Shown here in pieces: positions 34,173 to 42,317 of a DNA stretch of 45,208 bases; position 1 is the stretch's first letter; each line of letters begins with the position of its first letter. Both the position numbers and the translations under genes were made by a program. The notes below the pieces were generated by a model. The model searched no databases. It saw nothing but the letters and a program-made list of their open reading frames with translations, and was not told the origin of the DNA. Source of the stretch: UBA2336 sp964538575 (GTDB taxonomy: Bacteria > Bacteroidota > Bacteroidia > Cytophagales > Cyclobacteriaceae); NCBI GenBank assembly GCA_964538575.1, contig CAZIGG010000010.1, positions 1-45,208 of the forward strand. Reading direction: 5' to 3'.

Positions 34173-35393
34173 TCAGCGGTCAATTTCTCCCATCACCATG
34201 TCGATGGAGCCGATGATCGCGATCAGATCGGCAACAAGAACACCTCTGCTGATTTCAGGCAATACCGATAAATTAGAGAAGCAGCACGATCTTGCTTTGC
34301 ACCGGAACGGCACATCCGTTTTGCCATCGGCCCGGAAAAAGAAGCCGAGTTCGCCTTTCGGACTTTCGCCCCGGATATAAAAATCCTGCGCCTGCGGACG
34401 GATTTTTTTAGGAACCATAGCCTGCGGATTGAATTCCTTTGTGCGTTTATGCTCGCCCTGCAGCTTATCCAGACATTGCCCGATGATTTTTACCGACTCA
34501 TGAATTTCCTGCATGCGTACCCAAGTGCGATCCCAGCAATCACCCACGGTTCCTTTTCTTCCCTCTCCTATCGGGATGTTAAACTCAAGCTCCGGGTAAA
34601 CGGAATAGCCGTCAACCTTCCGTAAATCAAATCGCAATCCCGAAGCGCGCAGCATGGGGCCGGTTATGCCATAATTGATCGCAAGGTTAAGCGGAAGCAC
34701 GCCTACATTTGCCGTACGCTTAATAAAGATTGTATTTTCAATAAGCAAGCCCTCAAGCTCGGCCAGCTTTGGCTTGATGTACTTAATAAACTCTGCGCAC
34801 CGGTCCTCAAAACCAACGGGCAGATCATAAAACAAACCGCCAACCCAGATGTAGTTGTATAAAAGTCTTGCACCGGATGCCCACTCCAGCAACCGTAAGA
34901 TGTGTTCCCGGTCGCGCATGACCCAGAAGAATGGCGTGAAGGCGCCAATGTCCATTCCATACGTGCCGATAGCAATGAAGTGCGATGCAATCCGGTTCAG
35001 TTCAGCCATCAGCACGCGGATGTATTCAACGCGCTTCGGGATCTGATCAGCAATACCCAGCATGCGTTCAACACCCATCGCATACACATGCTCGGAATTC
35101 ATGGCCGCTACATAATCCATGCGGTCAACAAAGGGAATCACCTGGTTGTAGGGCAAATTCTCAGCGTGTTTCTCAAAACAGCGATGCAGATACCCTAAAT
35201 GCGGCACAACATCTTTAATAACCTCGCCATCCATTAAAACTTCGAGACGCAATACTCCATGCGTTGAGGGATGCTGCGGACCAAGGTTAATGATCATCTC
35301 CTCCGACCTCAAATTCTCTTCCTTGAACTTGTTGGGTTCGGATTCCGCCAGGTTGGTTGCCTTGTATTTGTATTGAACACTATCGGTCGGCAT
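34173..35393 (-). CDS. nuoD: NADH-quinone oxidoreductase subunit D
   Basis: NuoD is the 49-kDa subunit of complex I in the peripheral arm, forming the quinone pocket with NuoB. The 406 residues include INLGPQHPSTHGVLRLEV with the quinone-site His, YLHRCFEKHAENLPYNQVIP, DRMDYVAAMNSEH and the conserved end IIGSIDMVMGEIDR. An N-terminal extension of about 30 polar residues precedes the core. Its start overlaps the nuoC stop by one base. It is the last complex I gene in this cluster; nuoE onward are not in the window. Confidence 0.97.
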   Translation of the reverse strand: MPTDSVQYKYKATNLAESEPNKFKEENLRSEEMIINLGPQHPSTHGVLRLEVLMDGEVIKDVVPHLGYLHRCFEKHAENLPYNQVIPFVDRMDYVAAMNSEHVYAMGVERMLGIADQIPKRVEYIRVLMAELNRIASHFIAIGTYGMDIGAFTPFFWVMRDREHILRLLEWASGARLLYNYIWVGGLFYDLPVGFEDRCAEFIKYIKPKLAELEGLLIENTIFIKRTANVGVLPLNLAINYGITGPMLRASGLRFDLRKVDGYSVYPELEFNIPIGEGRKGTVGDCWDRTWVRMQEIHESVKIIGQCLDKLQGEHKRTKEFNPQAMVPKKIRPQAQDFYIRGESPKGELGFFFRADGKTDVPFRCKARSCCFSNLSVLPEISRGVLVADLIAIIGSIDMVMGEIDR

Positions 35394-35872
35394 CAGTATT
35401 CAACTTTTATGTTACGATAGTATTCCTGGTGATGATAATCTTTCCGGAGCGGAAAGCCCTCCCAGTCAGCAGGTAAAAGAATTCTTCTTAAGTCGGGGTG
35501 GCCGGTGAAGTTGATGCCGAGCATATCAAATGCTTCCCGCTCGTGCCAGTCGGCTGTGCGCCAGATTGATGTAACGGAATCAATGACCGGGTTTTCACGG
35601 GGCAGCACAACCTTCAACATCAAGTGAGTATCAAAAGGAATTGAATATAGATTGTAAACAACTTCCATCGTATTCACCTGAGCTCCATTATCAATCCCCG
35701 TCAGGCACGAAAGCATATCAAAATACGTTTCCGGATTTTGATGAAGCTCCGTACAAACTTTTATTATATCCTGATACGGAACAAGAATGGCCTTAGGCGA
35801 AGACTTCTCACCGGTTGCTGCTTCCGGTGAAATTCTTTTTACAATATCAACAAGTTGAGAAAAATCAGGCAT
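35393..35872 (-). CDS. nuoC: NADH-quinone oxidoreductase subunit C
   Basis: NuoC is the 30-kDa subunit of the complex I peripheral arm. The signature EREAFDMLGINFTGHPDLRR, then ILLPADWEGFPLRKDY, is present. ATG 35872 (MPDFSQLVDIV) gives 159 residues and overlaps the nuoB stop by 8 bases; the frame is open to a weak ATT at 35902, which is less likely. Gene order nuoA-B-C-D is standard, and the C and D subunits are separate, not fused. Confidence 0.95.
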   Translation of the reverse strand: MPDFSQLVDIVKRISPEAATGEKSSPKAILVPYQDIIKVCTELHQNPETYFDMLSCLTGIDNGAQVNTMEVVYNLYSIPFDTHLMLKVVLPRENPVIDSVTSIWRTADWHEREAFDMLGINFTGHPDLRRILLPADWEGFPLRKDYHHQEYYRNIKVEY

Positions 35873-36392
35873 GCTGTTTTTGATTTTCGAGTAACCGCTC
35901 AATCGCCTTCGGAGCCATCAGGCTTTCGTTCCGGATTTTTTCCTGAAGTTTTAAAAAGCCTCCGATCAACGCTTCCGGCCGTGGCGGGCAGCCGGGTACG
36001 TAAATATCTACCGGTACGATGCGATCCACACCTTTCACGACATGGTATCCATGCTGCCAGTACGGTCCTCCGCAGTTTGAGCATGAGCCCATTGAAATCA
36101 CATAGCGTGGTTCGGGCATCTGTTCATACAAACGTTTGATGCGGTCAGCCATTTTAAATGTTACTGTTCCGGCAACAATCATTACATCGGCCTGGCGCGG
36201 AGATGCAAACGGTGCAATCCCAAAGCGATCCATATCGTACACGGTTGTGCCGGTGCTCATAAATTCAATTGCACAACACGCAATGCCGAAGGTCATCGGC
36301 CACATGGATGAGAGCCTCGCCCAGTTCAGTAAATCATCCGCTTTTGTGATGATAATGCCTCCGTTTTCAAATTTATGGTCGAGCAGGCCCAT
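35865..36392 (-). CDS. nuoB: NADH-quinone oxidoreductase subunit B
   Basis: NuoB carries the terminal iron-sulphur cluster N2 that passes electrons to quinone. The ligand cysteines are visible: the adjacent pair in FGIACCAIEFM, one in MGSCSNCGGPY and one in VPGCPPRPEALIGG. The length (175) is normal. The start ATG at 36392 overlaps the last base of the nuoA stop codon. Confidence 0.97.
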   Translation of the reverse strand: MGLLDHKFENGGIIITKADDLLNWARLSSMWPMTFGIACCAIEFMSTGTTVYDMDRFGIAPFASPRQADVMIVAGTVTFKMADRIKRLYEQMPEPRYVISMGSCSNCGGPYWQHGYHVVKGVDRIVPVDIYVPGCPPRPEALIGGFLKLQEKIRNESLMAPKAIERLLENQKQHA

Positions 36393-36877
36393 TATTTATA
36401 CGTATCGTTAATGTTGTTATACAATTCATTCGGAACAACTGAAGCAATATCTTCTGTTTTTGCGGCAGGCTTAACCCAATCGAGCAATCCGTTCACCCAT
36501 GCGTAGGCTAATCCAAGTGCGAGTATGAGGATAAAAATGATCATCTCTGTGAACGAGAACCAGCCCCACGCGCCACCTGTTTGTTCAATCAGTTCTTTGC
36601 TGGCAAAAACAGTTGCCCACGGGAAGAGGAATACAATCTCAACTTCAAAGAGAATAAAGATAAGGGCAACAATATAAAACCGTATGTTGAATTGTGACCA
36701 GGCAGTACCCAACGGCTGCTCACCGCTTTCGTAGGTTTCAAGCTTTTGTTCGTTGGGACGATTGGGACGGATCAGCCGGGCGACCAAAAAAGAGAGTGAG
36801 AGAAAAAGTATTCCAGTAATCAGGAAAAGTAAAACCTGTCCGAATTCAGAAATTGTGTATTGATCCGCTGCATCCAC
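36392..36877 (-). CDS. nuoA: NADH-quinone oxidoreductase subunit A
   Basis: NuoA is a small membrane subunit of complex I. Three hydrophobic helices are seen (about 12-34, 65-88 and 105-130), with the family motif ETYESGEQPLG between the first two (usual form: YECGxxP). The expected Cys of YECG is replaced by Ser. The start is GTG at 36877, since no in-frame ATG is near. The C-terminal tail (after residue 130) is longer than in E. coli and polar. Confidence 0.95.
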   Translation of the reverse strand: MDAADQYTISEFGQVLLFLITGILFLSLSFLVARLIRPNRPNEQKLETYESGEQPLGTAWSQFNIRFYIVALIFILFEVEIVFLFPWATVFASKELIEQTGGAWGWFSFTEMIIFILILALGLAYAWVNGLLDWVKPAAKTEDIASVVPNELYNNINDTYK

Positions 36878-36881
36878 AAAC

Positions 36882-36889
36882 CAAAGATA
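36882..36889 (-). promoter_or_regulatory. -7 element of the nuoA operon
   Basis: TATCTTTG on the minus strand is an exact TAnnTTTG match. It ends 4 bases before the GTG start of nuoA, which implies a leaderless or nearly leaderless transcript. No good -33 TTTG is seen at the usual 19-21 base distance. Confidence 0.5.
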
Positions 36890-36996
36890 GAGAAAGCAGC
36901 ATCACTTTTTATGGCAAGAGAAAGTATTGTTAAAAAGGTAAAGACCGTTTCTTAATCATACCGCCCTTTCGGCCATGAATGCATCATCCATATTAA

Positions 36997-37021
36997 AAAA
37001 GCCCCGCTAACCGGGGCTTTT
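36997..37021. terminator. Perfect hairpin terminator downstream of the amidohydrolase operon
   Basis: AAAAGCCCCG (36997-37006) and CGGGGCTTTT (37012-37021) form a perfect 10-bp stem with the loop CTAAC. The A and T arms give a T run on either strand. It lies between the end of the amidohydrolase operon (37098) and the nuoA promoter, both on the minus strand, so it most likely insulates nuo from the upstream operon. Confidence 0.85.
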
Positions 37022-37037
37022 AAGCACTAATCATAAG

Positions 37038-37092
37038 GTCAGCCTGAGCCTGCCGAAGACTGATTGTATCACTCCGGCAAGCTCAACCTGAC
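37038..37092. repeat. Imperfect palindromic intergenic element
   Basis: GTCAGCCTGAGCCTGCCGA (37038-37056) and CCGGCAAGCTCAACCTGAC (37074-37092) are inverted copies matching at 15 of 19 positions. The GTCAGCCTGAGCCTG..GAAG core is a sequence I recall as a frequent dispersed palindrome in Bacteroidota spacers. The element sits directly after the last amidohydrolase stop. Confidence 0.6.
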
Positions 37093-37097
37093 GATAA

Positions 37098-38396
37098 TCA
37101 TTTATCCGATTTATTTACACCGGGTTCACGTTTTAAAAATTCATCGTACAATTGTGTATGGCGGCTTACCATCGGAATCTGCCAGCCGTCAATAAATACA
37201 TGGATGATGTTTGTTTTAGTCTCAAACGGATCGCCATCGCTCACCACAAGGTTTGCAGCTTTACCAACTTCGATTGATCCGAGCTTGTCGCTCACGCCAA
37301 AAATTTCAGCCGGTACAATTGTTATCGCTTTCAACGCTTCTTCGCGACCCATGCCGTATGCAGCGGCAAAGCCCGCATTGAACAAAAGATTACGAACGTT
37401 TTCAGTTTCGGAAGTTCGAAGCGCTACTTTAACCCCCGCTTTTTTCATCAGGCCGGGGTTTGCGTATGCTTTATCGTACCGGTCGTACCCCCGGCTGGGC
37501 AACGCGAGCACGGGACCGGCAATTACCGGTATACCTGACTTTGCAATGTCTTCCGCAACACGCCAGCCTTCGCGACAGCCTGTCAGCACAACTTTCTTAA
37601 GCTTGCGTTCCTTAATCCACTTCAACGCTTCGAGAATGTCTTTGGCAGCATTTACTTCAACCAGTACCGTGCGCTCGCCCCGAATGACGGGAAGCATAGC
37701 TTCCATTTCAGGATAGTACTCCAGGCCTTTGCCTTTCGTGGCAGAATCCAGCTTATGATATTGAATAGCCCGATCAAAAACTTCATTGAGCTTTTTCGTT
37801 GATTTTTCCGCTGCGGACTTGATATCCTCGTCCGACCTGCGATCAAAGCCGCCTCTTCTTCCTGTTGAGGGAAAATTCACAACAACACCTTTAAAGTTTG
37901 CGTACATCTGATCGGGTGTGTACCCGTGCAGATTAATCAGGGCCGCAGTTCCGGGAAACGTTCCGCCAACAGGCGCTGTAAGTGCAGTGGTAACTCCGCT
38001 CACGCGTGTTACCGGGATCAGCACAGAGTTGGGATTTACAGCCGTTAACGCCTGCATTTGCGGAATTATATCCCCGATCTCGTTCAGGTCGCGCGTGCGC
38101 TGATCGGAACCAACTTCTGACAAGCCAATGTTAGTCCCGCCATCGATAAAGCCCGGATAAATCCATTTGCCTTTGCAGTCGATTACTTCTGCGCCTTGCG
38201 GAGCTGTTGTTGCTGCACCTACATACGTAATCTTTCCATTGGTAATGATTACTGTTCCGTTGCTGATCGTTCCTTTCGTAACGGTCTCAACCGTTGCATT
38301 TGCAAGAACAAAAGTTCCGTACTTTCCTTTCGGAACCTGCGCCAGGGCCGCAACACCTGAGCACACTAAGAGTATTACATAAAGTATCTTTTTCAT
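37098..38396 (-). CDS. Exported amidohydrolase-family protein lacking metal ligands (pseudoenzyme, last of three)
   Basis: The signal peptide is MKKILYVILLVCSGVAALAQ. The fold is clearly that of imidazolonepropionase-like amidohydrolases: a beta-sandwich (KITYVGAATTAPQGAEVIDC), KWIYPGFID at the barrel entry, and the end FGVSDKLGSIEVGKAANLVV. But the HxH motif after PGFID is GGTN, the first barrel His (IHCHS in its neighbour) is VEVNA, the second (QHVNEG) is TGCREG, and the catalytic Asp site reads RTSETEN. All metal ligands seem lost. It lies 5 bases after the active-looking paralogue, so the two are co-expressed. Confidence 0.88.
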   Translation of the reverse strand: MKKILYVILLVCSGVAALAQVPKGKYGTFVLANATVETVTKGTISNGTVIITNGKITYVGAATTAPQGAEVIDCKGKWIYPGFIDGGTNIGLSEVGSDQRTRDLNEIGDIIPQMQALTAVNPNSVLIPVTRVSGVTTALTAPVGGTFPGTAALINLHGYTPDQMYANFKGVVVNFPSTGRRGGFDRRSDEDIKSAAEKSTKKLNEVFDRAIQYHKLDSATKGKGLEYYPEMEAMLPVIRGERTVLVEVNAAKDILEALKWIKERKLKKVVLTGCREGWRVAEDIAKSGIPVIAGPVLALPSRGYDRYDKAYANPGLMKKAGVKVALRTSETENVRNLLFNAGFAAAYGMGREEALKAITIVPAEIFGVSDKLGSIEVGKAANLVVSDGDPFETKTNIIHVFIDGWQIPMVSRHTQLYDEFLKREPGVNKSDK

Positions 38397-38401
38397 GGGT
38401 A

Positions 38402-39796
38402 TTAGCGGTTTTGGTCAGCAAATTTTATATCCAGCAGGAATTCTGCGTTCTTCATACACTCATCGTGAGTATGAGAAGATTCCTCTTCAAATACCGCATC
38501 GGTGATGTCGATCGTTTGTTTAGGATCAACATACAACCGCATGTCATCGGGGTCTTTGACTTTATCGAACTTCACTACGCCATCAATGATGGTATAAACC
38601 GGCACTGCATAAACCGACAGTGGATGGCCTTTGAAAATCACTACGTCACCGTCTTTTCCGGCTTCAAGCGAACCCACACGGCTATCGATACCCAATTGTT
38701 TGGCAGGATTGATCGTAATCAGCGAAAGCGCCTCTTCATCGGTAAGCCCGCCATATTTTTGAGTCTTCGCTGCTTCGTGATACAGGTGACGTGTTAGTTC
38801 AGCATCATCTGAGTTAATGGAGGTAACAACTCCGTTACGCGTTAAGATGGCTGCATTATAAGCAGTTGAGTAATATACTTCAAACTTATACGCCCACCAG
38901 TCTGCAAACACGGAAGCCATCGCGCCTTGCGCTGCAAGCTCCGGAGCAACTTTAAAGCCCTCGTTCACATGCTGGAAAACCAGACGCTTGATACCAAAGT
39001 CCTTGCAAACTTTTAACAGCATATAGATTTCATCCGCACGATAACTGTGACAGTGGATAATAATTTCTCCCCGAAGAATGGCCGCGATGGTTTCCATCCG
39101 CAAATCATATTTAGGCGGGGCTCCGCGAAATCCCTTCTGATTTTTAGAAGCATTGTATTTATTCCAGCCCTCCATATACTCCTTCCCTTCCGAAAATGCC
39201 TGGCGGATTACAAACTCAACACCCATCCGGGTATTCGGAACCAGGCCTGCACCGTTGTTACCGTGAACACGGGTCGGGTTTTCACCCAGCGCAAACTTGA
39301 TAGTACGCGGGGCGCCTTCCATCATTAATACTTTCGGATCAACCGTACCATAACGATGCTTGATGGTCTGACACTGACCGCCAATTGCGTTGGCAGATCC
39401 GTGCATCGCGTGCGAGATGGTTACACCGCCTGCCACTGCGCGGTACATGCCCACATCCAGCGGGTCAAGGTCATCACCTTCCCAAACCATGGCCGTTACC
39501 GGGCTGGTTGCTTCGTTAACCGCATCCAGTGCGAGGTGCGAGTGGGCATCTATGATACCCGGCATTACGTGATGGCCCGTGGCATCAATAATTTTTGCGC
39601 CAGCCGGTGCAGGGATGTTCTTTCCGATCTGGGCAATCTTGCCATCTTTTATCAGTACATCCGAGTTTTCCTGGATGCCCTTTGTGATGGTAAGGACTGT
39701 TCCGTTTTTAATGAGCACCGTTCCGCGCTCTATTTGTTGTGCCATGCTGCTGACCGTGATCAGGAGACAGGCTATGGTTAATACTCTCTTTATCAT
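38402..39796 (-). CDS. Exported metal-dependent amidohydrolase (middle of three, active-site intact)
   Basis: The signal peptide is MIKRVLTIACLLITVSSMAQ. The metal motif is HSH in PGIIDAHSHLA; the further ligands are visible as His in IIIHCHSYRADEI, His in LVFQHVNEGFK and Asp in SINSDDAEL. The C-terminal NPAKQLGIDSRVGSLEAGKD closes the beta-sandwich. The family includes imidazolonepropionase and related periplasmic amidohydrolases; the substrate is not known. It lies 6 bases after the third paralogue and 5 bases before the pseudoenzyme at 37098. Confidence 0.92.
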   Translation of the reverse strand: MIKRVLTIACLLITVSSMAQQIERGTVLIKNGTVLTITKGIQENSDVLIKDGKIAQIGKNIPAPAGAKIIDATGHHVMPGIIDAHSHLALDAVNEATSPVTAMVWEGDDLDPLDVGMYRAVAGGVTISHAMHGSANAIGGQCQTIKHRYGTVDPKVLMMEGAPRTIKFALGENPTRVHGNNGAGLVPNTRMGVEFVIRQAFSEGKEYMEGWNKYNASKNQKGFRGAPPKYDLRMETIAAILRGEIIIHCHSYRADEIYMLLKVCKDFGIKRLVFQHVNEGFKVAPELAAQGAMASVFADWWAYKFEVYYSTAYNAAILTRNGVVTSINSDDAELTRHLYHEAAKTQKYGGLTDEEALSLITINPAKQLGIDSRVGSLEAGKDGDVVIFKGHPLSVYAVPVYTIIDGVVKFDKVKDPDDMRLYVDPKQTIDITDAVFEEESSHTHDECMKNAEFLLDIKFADQNR

Positions 39797-39802
39797 GATT
39801 AA

Positions 39803-41712
39803 TTATTTAGGGATTCTTTTGCCTTCTGTCGGGAAACTGCCGAAATCAGCTACAGAGGCAGTACCTTTAAATGTGTCGCCTTCGATTGTTACGGATACCT
39901 CTACTATTACATTGGTACCCCCCGCATCGAATGAGAAGCTGAACGATAAAGCGCTTCCGTCAAGCTTAACCTCATTCAGTTTAACCGGCTGCGAAAATTG
40001 CCCGCCAGAAATTGTTCCCGTTAAACTCGAACCGTCTTTTACGATGGACACTCTCCCTTCCTGACTTCCCTGCGGTGTTTCTGTGGTCATTGTCCAGTCC
40101 CCGGCAGCATCAACCTTAGCTGAAGCATCATCTTTCTTTGCATCCTTATTTTCTTTCTTGACTTCTAACGGATACATCGCTCCATCAACAAAAACATACC
40201 GAACTTTTGCTTTTTCGTTGAAGTAAGGTTTATCGCTGATCACCAGGTTGGCAATCTTTCCATTATCGATGGAGCCCAGGCGATCAGAAAGTCCAAGTAA
40301 TTCAGCAGGTGTGGTTGTTAATGATGCCAGTGCAGCATCCTCCGGCAAGCCGGCCGCAATCATTCTGCGAAGATTCGCCTGGATGTTGGCAGGTTTTGCG
40401 CTGAGGGTTGAGAATCCAAACTTCATACCCGCTTTTTGAAAGGTCGCAGCCTGACCTACATACTTAGCCATAAATTCGGCTTTTCTTTTTTCAAGCGCAT
40501 CTTTCTCTTCTTTGGTGGCAGTTTTCAGCTCTTCGTCTTTTTTAGGTTCCTCTTTTTTAGGCTCTTCTTTTTTGGAATCGTCTTTCTTTTTGTCGTCTTT
40601 CTTAGGTTCTTCTTTTTTGTCCTTGTCTTCCGGGAGATCAAGGCTTAAGAAAACTTTTGTATTGGCAGTTTTGATTTTATTCACAATGTCCCAGCCTTCT
40701 TTCAGTTCGGCAAGTNNNNNNNNNNNNNNNNNNNNNNNNNNNNNNNNNNNNNNNNNNNNNNNNNNNNNNNNNNNNNNNNNNNNNNNNNNNNNNNNNNNNN
40801 NNNNNNNNNNNNNNNATTGGCAGTTTTGATTTTATTCACAATGTCCCAGCCTTCTTTCAGTTCGGCAAGTATCAATGAAAACCCTAAATCATTTTGCAGG
40901 GTAAGCACGCGCTGTGCATCAACCACTCGCTCGGCTTTGAACAACACCGGCTGACGTTTGTCTACCACCGGGAACAAGGCTTCTATCACGCGATCGGTTG
41001 CTGGCCGCTGGATACCTGAGCGGTTGGAGGCATACGTATTCTCATACGCTCTGCTTAACGCTGCCTGGCGGTATAGCTCACGATACTTTGCCATAACGCC
41101 CATAACCGTTCTCGGATAAACGCTTCGCGAAGGCGTAAGCTCGGAATAGAAGGAGGTTTTATTAACGAGCACCATTTCATCGGAAGATTTTCCGCCTAAC
41201 AAAATGATTGAGCCGTTGCCCGGCATCATTCCTCCATAGGGAACCACATGCGCTGTGGTGAAGCCAATATTACGAAGTTCTTCAACTGATTTTTCAGCCG
41301 GGTTAAGGGAAGGACGAACATCATTCTGCGGAGTGATGCCGGCTTCTTCCGGCTTTGGATTACCCGGATCTTTTGGCCGCGGACCGCGTTCCTCTTCTTT
41401 TGGTTTTACAATACCCACGCGCGAAAGCCCGTCAATAAATCCGGCATATACATACATGCTGTCGGCCTTGATGATAATGGCATCGGGCGGAATGGAAACA
41501 TTTTTGCCCACGGAAACGATGAGCCCGTCTTTCATCACAACGGTTCCCATATCAATCTTACGGCCGGGGGCCTGAACAATGTTGACGTTGGTGATGGCGT
41601 ACGTGCGGGTAACGGGCGCAAGCTCATCCTGTGCTAAAAGCGCTGCCGGCCAGCAAAATGCGAAGACCGCCAAGCCTTTTTTCAGCAGGGCTATACTGAA
41701 TAATCTCTTCAT
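39803..41712 (-). CDS. Exported amidohydrolase-family protein lacking metal ligands, interrupted by an N gap (first of three)
   Basis: The two open frames (41712-40816 and 40715-39803) are one gene: the 55 bases on either side of the N run are identical, and removing one copy with the Ns gives a continuous frame of about 604 codons from 41772, or 584 from the likely start ATG 41712 before the signal peptide (MKRLFSIALLKKGLAVFAFC, then WPAALLAQ). The HxH site reads GFIDGLSRVG and the other ligand sites are also lost (KAERVVDAQ, AELKEGWD). A Lys/Glu/Asp/Pro-rich insert (about residues 320-365) and an extra C-terminal beta domain (DWTMTTETPQGSQEGRVSIV) are additions not found in the two paralogues. 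Confidence 0.85.
40661..40870. other. Assembly gap (100 N) with identical 55-bp flanks
   Basis: Bases 40716-40815 are N. The 55 bases before it (40661-40715) are identical to the 55 bases after it (40816-40870), in the same orientation. This is what results when two contigs overlapping by 55 bases are joined with a fixed 100-N spacer instead of being merged. The true gap is then zero and one flank is a duplicate. Confidence 0.9.
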
Positions 41713-41755
41713 GAGGGAAAGGTTTAGGTAGAATTTTAAAGGGAGTAATATAACC

Positions 41756-41932
41756 ATGTTTGGGGGAGACAATCAACCAAAATACACAGAAGGTTTCATG
41801 CATTTATTGCCGGAAACAAGCAGGCTGAAGATTACGCTTACGCAGGAATTCAGGAAAGAAATTATTGTGAGCCGCGAGAAGGTTGGCTTTTTCAAAATCT
41901 GGTTAGACGGGCACTATAAATTACGAATTTAG
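41756..41932 (+). CDS. Possible 58-residue small protein
   Basis: An ATG at 41756, with GGGAG ten bases upstream, opens a frame of 58 codons to TAG 41930-41932. The peptide is mixed and basic (LPETSRLKITLTQEFRKEII, then VSREKVGFFKIWLDGHYK) and reads like a folded fragment. The last codons run into a heptanucleotide repeat. It is divergent from the amidohydrolase operon. No family is recognised and it could be chance. Confidence 0.35.
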   Translation: MFGGDNQPKYTEGFMHLLPETSRLKITLTQEFRKEIIVSREKVGFFKIWLDGHYKLRI

Positions 41933-41954
41933 AATTACGAATATCGAATGGAGA
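41920..41954. repeat. Heptanucleotide tandem repeat (ATTACGA)n
   Basis: The 7-base units ATTACGA, ATTTAGA, ATTACGA, ATATCGA and a decayed ATGGAGA run from 41920 to 41954. The period and the CGAA core are the same as in the array inside the mutase gene. An 8-bp inverted repeat (CGAATGGA 41945-41952, TCCATTCG 41960-41967) overlaps its end, next to the SUI1 gene stop. Confidence 0.65.
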
Positions 41955-41975
41955 TGGTTTCCATTCGTCATGTGT

Positions 41976-42317
41976 TTACCCAACTCTTTTCGCTTTATAG
42001 CCTTCTTTAAGCAATATCTGAACGATCTTGTCGCGGTGGTCGCCCTGGATAATAATTTCACGGTCTTTTACCGATCCGCCAACACCGCATTTGGTTTTTA
42101 AAAGTTTTCCGAGGATTTCAATGTCGCCTGTTTTGCCGGTAAACCCCGTAACAAGCGTTACCTGCTTGCCGGCACGCATGCTTTTATCGAGCTGCACTTT
42201 CAGATTTTGCTGCTGCGCAGGTAATGTCTTTTCAGTTTCTTCCTGCTGATATTGATAGTTAAAATCGTTGTTAGTTGAATAAACAACACCTTCCCGATTT
42301 TTCCAGTCGTTTTTCTT
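41976..42317 (-). CDS. Translation initiation factor SUI1/eIF1-like (YciH), 5' end in a gap
   Basis: The visible 113 residues hold the bacterial SUI1 family: N-terminal KKNDWKNREGVVYSTN, the linker, and the SUI1 fold with LVTGFTGKTGDIEILGKLLK, KTKCGVGGSVKDREIIIQGD and RDKIVQILLKEGYKAKRVG. Relatives begin MKKNDWK or similar, so only the start codon and at most a few residues are missing in the N run at 42318-42417. The family is related to eukaryotic eIF1; its role in bacteria is little known. Confidence 0.9.
   Translation of the reverse strand, partial: KKNDWKNREGVVYSTNNDFNYQYQQEETEKTLPAQQQNLKVQLDKSMRAGKQVTLVTGFTGKTGDIEILGKLLKTKCGVGGSVKDREIIIQGDHRDKIVQILLKEGYKAKRVG

Noticed and set aside
40436..40648. 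Plus-strand open frames of Phe/Leu/Ser-rich sequence
   Set aside because: They are the antisense image of the Lys/Glu-rich insert of the amidohydrolase gene; low complexity keeps the opposite strand open.
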